Shown one piece after another: positions 1 through 7,901 of a stretch of 15,099 nt of DNA (position 1 is its first letter; each line of letters starts with the position of its first letter). The notes under the pieces were generated by a model that saw only the letters and a program-made list of their open reading frames with translations, had not been told where the DNA came from and made no database searches. The translations under genes were made by a program, and so were the position numbers. The DNA is from Sunxiuqinia sp963974515 (GTDB lineage Bacteria; Bacteroidota; Bacteroidia; Bacteroidales; Prolixibacteraceae). The stretch is taken from NCBI RefSeq assembly GCF_963974515.1, contig NZ_CAXBDD010000096.1, positions 1-15,099 of the forward strand, given 5' to 3'.

Positions 1-75
1 TAGCTGGGGGATATTTGAAGTAAACATCAGGAGTTCCTTTTCACGCAACACAATCACACGGTAGCAGAGCGACAT
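1..75 (-). CDS. Possible 5' end of a divergent gene, cut by the window edge
   Basis: On the minus strand an ATG at 75-73 opens a frame that stays open to base 1 (25 codons, beginning MSLCYRVIVLREKELLMF). An in-frame ATG at 105-103 would add ten Lys-rich codons, but it would overlap the pgi -7 box. The codons look ordinary for this genome. I do not recognise the protein, and 25 codons are too few to prove coding. No TAnnTTTG box is seen upstream on this strand. The plus strand is also open over bases 2-60, so this could instead be the tail of a plus-strand gene or plain intergenic DNA. Confidence 0.28.
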   Translation of the reverse strand, partial: MSLCYRVIVLREKELLMFTSNIPQL

Positions 76-90
76 CTTAAATGCTTTTTT

Positions 91-98
91 TATCTTTG
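91..98 (+). promoter_or_regulatory. -7 promoter box (TATCTTTG) of pgi
   Basis: TATCTTTG matches the Bacteroidota primary sigma-factor -7 consensus TAnnTTTG and lies 53 bases before the pgi start codon, a normal leader length. No clear TTTG-like -33 element is visible at the expected distance upstream. Confidence 0.6.
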
Positions 99-151
99 CA
101 GCCATTCACAATTGTCGACTCAAATTATTTTTTCACAAAAATCTACGGAAT

Positions 152-1801
152 ATGCTACCAAAAATAAATCCTACATCTACCAAGGCTTGGAAAGCACTGG
201 AAGCACATTATGCTTCGTTTAAAAACACTCAGATTAAAGACCTTTTTGCTGAAGATGCTTCGCGTTTTGAAAAGTATAGTCTAAAATTTGAAGACATCCT
301 TTTGGATTACTCAAAAAACCGGCTGGACGACAAAGCTTTGTCACTGTTATTGGAATTGGCTGAAGACTGCGGTTTGAAAGAAGCCATTGCCAGTGAATTT
401 TCGGGACAAAAGATCAATGCAACGGAGGATCGCGCGGTACTTCATGTGGCTTTGCGCAACCGTAGCAATACACCTATCCTGGTTGACGGCAAAGACGTGA
501 TGCCCGAAATTAATGAGGTACTGGACCAAATGAAGCGGTTTTCCGAAGAAATTATTTCAGGTGATTGGAAAGGATATACAGGCAAATCCATTACTGACAT
601 TGTCAATATTGGCATTGGGGGTTCTGATCTGGGCCCATTGATGGTCACGGAGGCTTTAAAACCCTACAAAAAGGAACATATCAACCTGCATTTTGTATCG
701 AATGTGGATGGGACTCATATTGCCGAAACGTTGAAGTTGGTTAATCCTGAAACAACTTTATTTATTGTCGCCTCAAAGACTTTCACCACACAAGAAACCA
801 TGACTAACGCCAACAGCGCAAAAAGCTGGTTTTTGAATGCCGCCAAGGATGAGTCGTTTGTTAAAAATCATTTTGTGGCCTTGTCTACCAATGCTGATGC
901 GGTTGCTGCTTTCGGTATTGATACCAAAAATATGTTCCGTTTTTGGGACTGGGTTGGTGGTCGCTATTCGGTTTGGTCGGCCATTGGTTTGTCGGTAGCT
1001 TGTGGTATTGGCTTCGACAATTACATCGAGTTTCTTGAAGGCGCACATGCGATGGATAATCACTTTAAAACGGCTGATTTTGATCAAAATATTCCGGTCA
1101 TATTAGCTTTAATCGGCCTCTGGTATAACAACTTCTATGATGCCGAAACCGAAGCCATCCTGCCTTACGATCAGTACATGCATCGTTTCGCTGCTTATTT
1201 TCAGCAGGGCAACATGGAAAGCAACGGGAAATATGTTGATCGAAATGGAGAAGCCGTGAATTATCAGACTGGCCCGATTATTTGGGGAGAGCCTGGCACC
1301 AATGGTCAGCATGCCTTTTACCAATTGATCCACCAGGGAACCAAGTTGATTCCTTGCGATTTTCTGGCCCCGGCCATTAGCCAAAATCAACTGGGAGATC
1401 ACCATCCCAAATTGTTGGCAAACTTTTTTGCACAAACCGAAGCCATGATGGTGGGCAAATCGGAAGAACAGGTAGTGGCCGAATTGAAAGCAGCCGGAAA
1501 ATCGGATGTTGAAATTCAGTCGCTGAAGAATTTTAAAATCTTTCAGGGGAACATCCCAACCAACTCCATCCTATTTAAAAAATTGACTCCGCATACACTG
1601 GGTGCTCTGGTAGCGATGTACGAACACAAAATATTTGTTCAGGGGATTATCTGGAACATCTATAGTTTCGATCAATGGGGTGTGGAACTTGGCAAACAAC
1701 TGGCCAATAATATCCTTCCTGAATTAACGAATGAGAAGGTTGTTACCAGCCACGACCCATCTACCAACGGTTTGATCAATGCCTATAAAGAAATGCGATA
1801 G
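152..1801 (+). CDS. pgi: Glucose-6-phosphate isomerase
   Basis: This cytoplasmic enzyme interconverts glucose 6-phosphate and fructose 6-phosphate in glycolysis and gluconeogenesis. The 549-residue length is that of the long bacterial/eukaryotic PGI type such as E. coli Pgi. The first sugar-isomerase (SIS) domain holds the phosphate-binding stretch NIGIGGSDLGP (152-162) and the SKTFTT segment (208-213). PGI signature 1 is at WDWVGGRYSVWS (265-276) and signature 2 is around FDQWGVELGKQLANN (506-520). The catalytic residues are present: Glu356, His387 and Lys515, matching E. coli Glu355, His386 and Lys514. The ATG at 152 is the first in frame, lies just after a -7 box, and begins a typical N-terminus. 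It is transcribed alone, ending at the hairpin at 1824-1857, and converges on gpsA. The sequence is complete with no sign of damage. Confidence 0.98.
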   Translation: MLPKINPTSTKAWKALEAHYASFKNTQIKDLFAEDASRFEKYSLKFEDILLDYSKNRLDDKALSLLLELAEDCGLKEAIASEFSGQKINATEDRAVLHVALRNRSNTPILVDGKDVMPEINEVLDQMKRFSEEIISGDWKGYTGKSITDIVNIGIGGSDLGPLMVTEALKPYKKEHINLHFVSNVDGTHIAETLKLVNPETTLFIVASKTFTTQETMTNANSAKSWFLNAAKDESFVKNHFVALSTNADAVAAFGIDTKNMFRFWDWVGGRYSVWSAIGLSVACGIGFDNYIEFLEGAHAMDNHFKTADFDQNIPVILALIGLWYNNFYDAETEAILPYDQYMHRFAAYFQQGNMESNGKYVDRNGEAVNYQTGPIIWGEPGTNGQHAFYQLIHQGTKLIPCDFLAPAISQNQLGDHHPKLLANFFAQTEAMMVGKSEEQVVAELKAAGKSDVEIQSLKNFKIFQGNIPTNSILFKKLTPHTLGALVAMYEHKIFVQGIIWNIYSFDQWGVELGKQLANNILPELTNEKVVTSHDPSTNGLINAYKEMR

Positions 1802-1823
1802 ACCATTTCTGAAAATGATACAG

Positions 1824-1857
1824 AAGAGGTATTCCTGATGGAGTACCTCTTTTTTTT
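1824..1857 (+). terminator. Intrinsic terminator of pgi
   Basis: AAGAGGTATTCC (1824-1835) pairs with GGAGTACCTCTT (1840-1851) around a TGAT loop, giving a 12-bp stem with one U-G wobble. An eight-T run at 1850-1857 follows directly. It lies 22 bases after the pgi stop. On the minus strand no T-run follows, so it serves pgi and gives little termination for gpsA, whose stop codon at 1864-1866 lies on the other side. Confidence 0.9.
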
Positions 1858-1863
1858 ATAGAA

Positions 1864-2859
1864 TTATCTTAATTTATCCGTCAATTGTCGAATCTCAACA
1901 GCAGGAGGTACATTGCCATACAGAATGTTATAAACGGCATCACAAATCGGCATTTTCACCTTGTAGCTCGCGTTTATTTCGTGAATGGACTTGGTCGCAT
2001 AATAACCTTCAGCCACCATGTGCATTTCAATTTGCGCAGTACGTGTGGTGTAGCCCTTGCCAATCATGGCGCCAAAGGTGCGGTTTCGTGAAAACTGCGA
2101 ATAGGAAGTCACCAGCAAATCGCCCAGGTAAGCCGAGCTTTTAATATCGCGGGTGATGGGATGAACCTTATCAACAAAACGCTTGATTTCCTGAATGGCA
2201 TTGGCAATAAGCACCGCCTGAAAGTTATCGCCATAACGCAATCCGTGTACAATACCCGACGCAATGGCAATGATATTTTTCAGCACGGCAGCGTATTCAG
2301 TCCCGAAAATATCATCGGACACATGTGTCCGAATGTATTCGCAGTCGAGCTTAGAGCCAAAATCACGGGCCCGCTTAATATTTGGACAGGCAATCGTAAG
2401 GTAAGACAAGCGTTCCAATGCCACTTCTTCAGCGTGGCACGGACCGGTAATCACTCCAATCCGTTCGTAAGGTAATTGATAGGATTCGTGTAAATAATGC
2501 CCCACAATCTGGTTGAACTCCGGCACAATTCCTTTGATGGCCGACACCACAAATTTTTGGTTGATCGGAACGGTCAATTTTGAAAAGGCTTCATGGAGAA
2601 ACGCAGAGGGAATCGTCAAAATCAAAATATCGGACGCCTCAACAATCTCGTTAATATCATTGTAAAAGCTAATCTTGTTGATGTCAAACTCAACACCCCG
2701 CAAATAATTTGGATTATGCCTGAAACGTTTGAACTGCTCGATATTGTCGGCGCTACGAAAATACCAATTGATGCTGTCCTCGTTATTCAACAGGATTTTA
2801 GCCAGGGCGGTTGCCCAGCTTCCACTTCCTATAACCGCTACTTTTGGTTCTGAATTCAT
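1864..2859 (-). CDS. gpsA: Glycerol-3-phosphate dehydrogenase, NAD(P)+ type
   Basis: GpsA reduces dihydroxyacetone phosphate to sn-glycerol 3-phosphate with NAD(P)H, supplying the backbone of phospholipids; it is cytoplasmic. The 331 residues match the family length. The Rossmann nucleotide-binding loop is VIGSGSWATALA (9-20). Further family motifs are IKGI (about 108-111), GPCHAEE (about 139-145, a variant of the usual GPSFAxE), the catalytic-lysine region AAVLKNIIAIASGI (about 190-203), and SRNRTFGAMIGKG in the C-terminal helical domain. The start MNSEPKVAVIGSGSW puts the first beta-strand directly at the N-terminus, as expected. It begins 17 bases after the lysS stop on the same strand, so the two are very probably one transcript from the lysS promoter. 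No clear terminator for this operon is seen between 1864 and the pgi stop. Confidence 0.96.
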   Translation of the reverse strand: MNSEPKVAVIGSGSWATALAKILLNNEDSINWYFRSADNIEQFKRFRHNPNYLRGVEFDINKISFYNDINEIVEASDILILTIPSAFLHEAFSKLTVPINQKFVVSAIKGIVPEFNQIVGHYLHESYQLPYERIGVITGPCHAEEVALERLSYLTIACPNIKRARDFGSKLDCEYIRTHVSDDIFGTEYAAVLKNIIAIASGIVHGLRYGDNFQAVLIANAIQEIKRFVDKVHPITRDIKSSAYLGDLLVTSYSQFSRNRTFGAMIGKGYTTRTAQIEMHMVAEGYYATKSIHEINASYKVKMPICDAVYNILYGNVPPAVEIRQLTDKLR

Positions 2860-2876
2860 AAATCAAACAACTTTAG

Positions 2877-4598
2877 CTATTCAAGCCATTGTTTAACATC
2901 ATCCATCGATGGATTTGTCAGGCCAAGTTTGTTCTTTTTATTGAAACCACAAAGCTCATTGAAGAATTTCCCGGCTTTGGTCTCTTTTAAAGCTTCTGTT
3001 TTTTGAATGCCCAACTTGCGAATCACCCCGACCCACTCGGCTGGGATGCCCATTTCGATGAACTTTTCATCCGTATCAACGTCTGCTTTCTTCTCAGGTT
3101 TCATTTGTGGAAAGAAAAGCACATCCTGAATGGAAGCGTTGTTGGTCATAAACATGGTCAGTCGGTCGATGCCAATACCCATGCCCGATGTTGGAGGCAT
3201 GCCGTATTCCAGCGAGCGAAGGAAGTCCTGGTCGATAAACATGGCTTCGTCGTCGCCTTTCTCCGAAAGTTTCATTTGGTCTTCAAAGCGTTCGCGCTGG
3301 TCAATCGGATCATTCAGCTCAGAGTAAGCATTGGCCAGCTCCTTGCCATTCACCATCAGCTCGAAACGCTCGGTCAGCTCCGGATTTTCGCGGTGCTTCT
3401 TAGTCAGTGGTGACATTTCAACCGGATAATCAATAATGAAGGTTGGCTGAATGTAATGGTGTTCGCATTTCTCGCCAAACAATTCATCAATCAATTTCCC
3501 TTTGCCCATGCTTGGGTCGGTTTCGATATCAAGTGCTTTACAAATATCGCGCAGTTCTTGTTCGTTTTTACCGGCAATATCGTATCCGGTGTGCTCAAGA
3601 ATAGCATCGCGCATGGTTACCCGGGGGTACGGACGTTTAAAGTCGATCAATTTGTCGCCAAGGGGAACTTCCGTTTTGCCATGCAAAGCCAAAGCTACCC
3701 GTTCCACCATTTCTTCGGTGAAATTCATCATCCATTTATAGTCTTTATACGCCACATAAATCTCCATCACCGTAAACTCCGGGTTGTGGGTGCGGTCCAT
3801 GCCTTCGTTACGGAAGTCTTTGGCAAACTCGTAAACCCCTTCAAATCCGCCTACAATCAAGCGCTTCAGGTAAAGCTCGTTGGCAATACGCAAGTACAAC
3901 GGAATATTCAGGCTGTTGTGATGCGTGATAAACGGACGGGCGGCAGCTCCACCGGGAATGGCCTGCAAAATGGGCGTTTCTACTTCCAGGTAACCCCGCT
4001 CGTTAAACATCTCGCGCATGGTGTTGATGATTTTCGTCCTTTTGATGAAGGTATCTTTCACTTGTGGATTCACAATCAGATCGACATAGCGCTGGCGGTA
4101 GCGTTGTTCAAGACCGGTAAACGCATCGTAGGTTTTACCATCTTTTTCCTTCACCACCGGCAAGGGACGAAGCGACTTTCCGAGTACGGTAAATTCCTTG
4201 ACATGAATAGATTTCTCGCCTACCTGGGTGGTGAAGGCAAAACCTTTTACCCCAATGATGTCACCAATATCCAGCAGTTTTTTAAACGCTTCGTTGTACA
4301 AGGTCTTGTCATCGCCTGGGCAAATTTCATCGCGGTTAAAATACATCTGAATCCGGCCGGAATCATCCTGCAATTCAGCAAACGAAGCTTTTCCCATAAT
4401 CCGTCGGCTCATGATCCGCCCTGCCAAAACAACATCCTGGTAATTTCCCTTTTCCGGGTCAAAGCTGGCCTTGATTTCTGCCGCTTTGGCATTCACTGGA
4501 TACTCTGCTGCCGGGTACGGCTCAATTCCTAACTCACGTAACTTCGCCAATGAATTACGACGAATAACTTCCTGTTCGCTAAGCTCTGCTACACTCAT
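2877..4598 (-). CDS. lysS: Lysyl-tRNA synthetase, class II
   Basis: LysRS charges tRNA-Lys with lysine using ATP. From the ATG at 4598 it has 573 residues. An OB-fold anticodon-binding domain (about 55-145) precedes the class II catalytic core: motif 1 around RGYLEVETPIL (about 201-211), motif 2 FRNEGMDRTHNPEFTVME (about 262-279), and motif 3 GMGIGIDRLTMFMTN (about 472-486). About 70 residues follow motif 3, which the roughly 505-residue E. coli enzyme lacks; I recall such a tail as usual in Bacteroidota LysRS. I chose the start at 4598 (MSVAELSEQEVIRRNSL) because related Bacteroides proteins begin with this pattern; an in-frame ATG at 4607 would add MIP. It is the first gene of a lysS-gpsA transcript, with its promoter at 4639-4673 in the region shared with recJ. 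Confidence 0.97.
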   Translation of the reverse strand: MSVAELSEQEVIRRNSLAKLRELGIEPYPAAEYPVNAKAAEIKASFDPEKGNYQDVVLAGRIMSRRIMGKASFAELQDDSGRIQMYFNRDEICPGDDKTLYNEAFKKLLDIGDIIGVKGFAFTTQVGEKSIHVKEFTVLGKSLRPLPVVKEKDGKTYDAFTGLEQRYRQRYVDLIVNPQVKDTFIKRTKIINTMREMFNERGYLEVETPILQAIPGGAAARPFITHHNSLNIPLYLRIANELYLKRLIVGGFEGVYEFAKDFRNEGMDRTHNPEFTVMEIYVAYKDYKWMMNFTEEMVERVALALHGKTEVPLGDKLIDFKRPYPRVTMRDAILEHTGYDIAGKNEQELRDICKALDIETDPSMGKGKLIDELFGEKCEHHYIQPTFIIDYPVEMSPLTKKHRENPELTERFELMVNGKELANAYSELNDPIDQRERFEDQMKLSEKGDDEAMFIDQDFLRSLEYGMPPTSGMGIGIDRLTMFMTNNASIQDVLFFPQMKPEKKADVDTDEKFIEMGIPAEWVGVIRKLGIQKTEALKETKAGKFFNELCGFNKKNKLGLTNPSMDDVKQWLE

Positions 4599-4638
4599 GG
4601 GTATCATTCAATTTGATGTCTTTCGTAAAAATTTTGTG

Positions 4639-4673
4639 CAAAGATAACAAAGAAATGTTTATTCCCTTCCAAA
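4639..4673 (-). promoter_or_regulatory. lysS-gpsA promoter (TTTG -33 and TATCTTTG -7)
   Basis: On the minus strand TTTG (4673-4670) is followed after 23 bases by TATCTTTG (4646-4639). This fits the Bacteroidota arrangement of a -33 TTTG and a -7 TAnnTTTG. The lysS ATG at 4598 lies 40 bases downstream of the -7 box. Confidence 0.6.
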
Positions 4674-4747
4674 GTCTATTTCAAACTAAAAGGAACATAA
4701 TCAAGAGTTTGGAACACCTAAATATCTGTTGATAATTTTCTAACAAG

Positions 4748-4782
4748 TCTAATAGTTTGAATGGTTGAAAATTAGATTCAAA
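4748..4782. repeat. Two interleaved short inverted repeats
   Basis: TCTAAT (4748-4753) is complementary to ATTAGA (4771-4776). TTTGAAT (4756-4762) is complementary to ATTCAAA (4776-4782). The two pairs interlock rather than nest. They lie upstream of both -7 boxes in the lysS-recJ region, so they are unlikely to be in either messenger RNA. They may be protein-binding sites or chance in AT-rich DNA. Confidence 0.35.
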
Positions 4783-4851
4783 TCTCCGCTATTTATTAAC
4801 AAAATACGACTGGCTGGATTTCTTTCTCTTTCCAGATCGAAGTGCATTGCT

Positions 4852-4859
4852 TATCTTTG
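4852..4859 (+). promoter_or_regulatory. -7 promoter box (TATCTTTG) of recJ
   Basis: TATCTTTG matches TAnnTTTG and lies 44 bases before the ATG at 4904. Its position argues against the in-frame ATG at 4847, which would lie upstream of the transcription start. No convincing TTTG -33 element is seen. Confidence 0.6.
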
Positions 4860-4903
4860 ACAAATTAAAATCGTGTACACAAAACGAGGCAGAAGCAATC
4901 AGA

Positions 4904-6625
4904 ATGGATAAAATCTGGAACATCAAAACCCAAGGCGATGCCAATGTTATCAAACATTTATCTGCTGCCCTCAATGTGAACATGGTGATTGCAAATCTCT
5001 TGGCACAACGGGGAATCACCTCTTACAACCAAGCCAAATCCTTTTTTCGCCCCCGCTTATCCGACTTGCATGATCCGTTTTTGATGAAAGACATGGACAA
5101 AGCTGTCGCCCGCCTGGAGCAAGCCATTGAAAATCAAGAAAAAGTGATGATTTATGGCGATTATGATGTGGACGGAACCACCTCGGTTGCGGTAATGTAC
5201 CAGTTTTTACGCAGCCGCATCAAGAACCTGGACTACTACATTCCCGACCGTTACTCCGAAGGCTACGGGATTTCACCGCAAAGTATCGACTACGCTTCGG
5301 AGCAAAACGTATCGCTGGTTATTGTGCTCGACTGCGGAATAAAAGCCGTTGAAAAAATTAAGAACGCCAAAGACCGGGGCATCGATTTTATCATTTGTGA
5401 CCATCATAATCCCGACGACGTGATTCCCGATGCGGTTGCCGTTTTGGATGCCAAACGCCCTGACTGCAACTACCCCTTCAAAGAATTGTCAGGCTGCGGT
5501 GTTGGCTTTAAATTACTGCAAGCCTATACCATTAAGAACGATGTTCCTATTGTTGAGCTTTACGATTTGCTCGACATGGTGGTGGTCAGTATTGCTTCAG
5601 ACATTGTGCCGGTCATAGGCGAAAACCGCGTGCTGGCTTATTACGGGCTTCGTAAGCTGAATACCAACCCCAGCCTGGGCTTGAAAACCATCATTCAGCT
5701 TTCGGGACTGGTTGGACAGAATATTTCGGTGAGTGATATCGTTTTTAAGATTGGACCGCGACTCAACGCTTCGGGCCGCATTGAACACGGCAAGAAGTCG
5801 GTGGCCATCATGGTCGTAACCGATGAAGAAGAAGCCATTGACTTGGGAAACGAAATCAATTCGTATAACGAAATCCGCAAAACACTCGACCGTGACATCA
5901 CCCAGGAAGCGCTGGATATGATTGCGCACGATCCGAACCAGGAAAACCGAAAAGCTACCGTCTTATACAACCGCGACTGGCACAAAGGTGTGGTTGGAAT
6001 TGTGGCCAGCCGCCTGACCGAACATTACTACCGCCCCACGGTTATTTTAACCGAATCGAACGGACTGGCTACCGGTTCGGCCCGATCGGTAAAGGATTTT
6101 GATTTGTATGAAGCCATTGGTTCGTGCAGCGATTTGCTCGAATCGTATGGCGGACACATGTATGCTGCCGGACTCACGATGAAGATTGACAACATCCCGG
6201 CCTTCACCCGCCGGTTTGAAGAGATCGTTGCCAAACAAATTACCGAGCAGCAACAAACCGAGATGATTGAGGTGGACGCCAAAATCCAGCTCTCCGACAT
6301 CACCCCAAAGTTTTATCGTGTATTGAAGCAATTTGCGCCTTTTGGGCCTCACAATATGACCCCTCTTTTTGTCACCGAAAATGTATTGGACGCCGGAACA
6401 AGCCGCTGTGTTGGACGCCAGCTCGAACACCTAAAGCTAGACTTGGTGGAACCCACCCTCACCTCTTCCGTCTTTCAGGCCATTGCTTTCAACCAAGCCG
6501 ACCATTACGAAGCCATCAGCCAGGGTTTACCATTCGACATCTGCTATTCCATAGCCGAAAATGAGTTCCGGGGCAAGACAAACATTCAATTGTACGTTCG
6601 CGATATTTCAGCAAAACTATATTAA
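4904..6625 (+). CDS. recJ: Single-stranded-DNA-specific exonuclease RecJ
   Basis: RecJ degrades single-stranded DNA 5' to 3' in recombinational repair and mismatch repair. From the ATG at 4904 the protein has 573 residues, normal for bacterial RecJ. The DHH phosphoesterase domain carries motif I YGDYDVDG (84-91, metal ligands Asp86, Asp88, Asp90), motif II around Asp143 (VLDCG), and motif III CDHHNPDD (165-172). The GPRLNASGRI segment (284-293) follows. The DHHA1 domain (about 350-430) holds GSARS (391-395) and GGHMYAAGL (416-424). The remaining 140 or so residues fit the RecJ OB-fold domain. A longer frame opens at 4847, but the 19 extra residues are not RecJ-like and their ATG lies upstream of the probable -7 box. 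The permease gene starts 27 bases after the stop, so both may share a transcript; the pairing has no obvious functional logic. Confidence 0.96.
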   Translation: MDKIWNIKTQGDANVIKHLSAALNVNMVIANLLAQRGITSYNQAKSFFRPRLSDLHDPFLMKDMDKAVARLEQAIENQEKVMIYGDYDVDGTTSVAVMYQFLRSRIKNLDYYIPDRYSEGYGISPQSIDYASEQNVSLVIVLDCGIKAVEKIKNAKDRGIDFIICDHHNPDDVIPDAVAVLDAKRPDCNYPFKELSGCGVGFKLLQAYTIKNDVPIVELYDLLDMVVVSIASDIVPVIGENRVLAYYGLRKLNTNPSLGLKTIIQLSGLVGQNISVSDIVFKIGPRLNASGRIEHGKKSVAIMVVTDEEEAIDLGNEINSYNEIRKTLDRDITQEALDMIAHDPNQENRKATVLYNRDWHKGVVGIVASRLTEHYYRPTVILTESNGLATGSARSVKDFDLYEAIGSCSDLLESYGGHMYAAGLTMKIDNIPAFTRRFEEIVAKQITEQQQTEMIEVDAKIQLSDITPKFYRVLKQFAPFGPHNMTPLFVTENVLDAGTSRCVGRQLEHLKLDLVEPTLTSSVFQAIAFNQADHYEAISQGLPFDICYSIAENEFRGKTNIQLYVRDISAKLY

Positions 6626-6652
6626 TATATCAAACCAAATTTCAACTCGATT

Positions 6653-7879
6653 ATGAACCTGATGAAGAAAGAGAACCAGAACCAGTTTACGGGACGTAAC
6701 ATGGTTTTGGGCGTACAGTTTTTGTTTGTTGCTTTTGGGGCAACCGTTCTTGTGCCACTTTTGGTGGGCATCGATCCGGCCGTAGCGCTGTTTACTGCCG
6801 GTGTGGGAACCTTGATTTTCCATATCATCACCAAAGGAATGGTGCCTGTATTCCTTGGAAGTAGCTTCGCCTTTATTGCCCCCATTATTGAAGCCACCAG
6901 GCTGTATGGCCTGCCCGGAACGTTCTCCGGAATTATTGCTGTGGGACTGGTTTACGGATTGGTTTCAGCCATCGTAAAATGGCGCGGCATCAAGTTTATT
7001 GAACGTCTGTTTCCGGCAACCGTTGTGGGCCCGGTAATTATTACCATCGGCTTGTCGCTGGCCTCGGTAGCTGTTGACATGGCCAAAACGCATTGGATTA
7101 TTGCCGCCATCAGTTTGGCTACAGCAGTGATCGTGGTGGTATACACTAAAGGATTGATTAAACTGATCCCCATTTTTATCGGTATTATCGTTGGCTACCT
7201 GGCTGGTTTCCTGTTTGGTGTCATCGACTTCACCCCGGTAAAAGAAGCCGCTTGGTTTGCCCTTCCGGGATTTATCATGCCCGAGTTTAGCTGGGGAGCC
7301 ATTTTGTATATGATTCCGGTAGCTGTGGCACCCATTATTGAACACGTGGGCGATATGTACGCTATTGGTGGCGTTGCCGAGAAAAATTTCATTGAAAAGC
7401 CTGGATTGCACCGCACCTTGCTGGGCGATGGTATTGCTACTGGCTTGGCTGGTATGGTGGGTGGTGTGCCCAACACAACCTATTCGGAAGTAACCGGAGC
7501 CATTGCCCTGACCAAAGTGACCAACCCTTTCATTCTTCGGATTGCAGCCGTTACCGCCATTGTTTTCTCGCTGGTGGGTAAAATCAGTGGCATTCTGAAA
7601 ACCATTCCGCAGGCGGTATTGGGTGGAATCATGCTCCTGCTTTTCGGACTGATTGCTTCGGTGGGCATCAAAACGCTGATTGATTCAAAAACCGACATGG
7701 GTAAAATCCGCAACCAGGTGGTGGTTTCCATTGTATTGACCATCGGCATTGGCGGGGCCGTCATTTCCTGGGGCAACTTCTCGCTGGCTGGAATCGGGCT
7801 GGCAGCCGTAGCCGGCATCTTGCTCAACCTGATCCTTCCCGGACATGCCAAACAAGTGGTGGTGAAAGAAACGAAATAG
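6653..7879 (+). CDS. uraA: NCS2-family nucleobase permease, uracil/xanthine type
   Basis: This is an inner-membrane nucleobase symporter of the NCS2 (NAT) family, probably proton-coupled. The 408 residues are mostly hydrophobic, consistent with the 14 transmembrane segments of UraA. Overall resemblance to E. coli UraA is clear: GATVLVPLLVGIDPA near the N-terminus, FLGSSFAFIAPI (67-78, the half-helix 3 region), HWF/AWFALP-like loop at about 199-205, KPGLHRTLLGDG (249-260) and PNTTYSE (273-279). The binding site is mixed. Glu230 and Glu279 match UraA Glu241 and Glu290. Asp234 replaces UraA His245, as in the xanthine carrier XanQ (Asp276). Val280 stands where the NAT signature normally has Asn. 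Uracil is therefore a reasonable but unproved substrate, with xanthine or another base possible. The ATG at 6662 is an alternative start. It follows recJ by 27 bases and ends before a strong hairpin. Confidence 0.85.
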   Translation: MNLMKKENQNQFTGRNMVLGVQFLFVAFGATVLVPLLVGIDPAVALFTAGVGTLIFHIITKGMVPVFLGSSFAFIAPIIEATRLYGLPGTFSGIIAVGLVYGLVSAIVKWRGIKFIERLFPATVVGPVIITIGLSLASVAVDMAKTHWIIAAISLATAVIVVVYTKGLIKLIPIFIGIIVGYLAGFLFGVIDFTPVKEAAWFALPGFIMPEFSWGAILYMIPVAVAPIIEHVGDMYAIGGVAEKNFIEKPGLHRTLLGDGIATGLAGMVGGVPNTTYSEVTGAIALTKVTNPFILRIAAVTAIVFSLVGKISGILKTIPQAVLGGIMLLLFGLIASVGIKTLIDSKTDMGKIRNQVVVSIVLTIGIGGAVISWGNFSLAGIGLAAVAGILLNLILPGHAKQVVVKETK

Positions 7880-7901
7880 TAAACGTGCTTTTACAATACA
7901 T

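Larger units (their letters stand above)
4599..4903. promoter_or_regulatory. Divergent promoter region between lysS and recJ
   Basis: This AT-rich stretch of 305 bases has no plausible gene. It holds the lysS promoter (minus strand, 4639-4673), the recJ -7 box (plus strand, 4852-4859) and, between them, a pair of interleaved short inverted repeats at 4748-4782. No riboswitch, T-box or terminator shape is seen. Confidence 0.6.

Noticed and set aside
3456..4532. A 358-codon open frame on the plus strand
   Set aside because: It lies wholly antisense to lysS, its translation matches no family I know, and the lysS protein is fully intact with all class II motifs.
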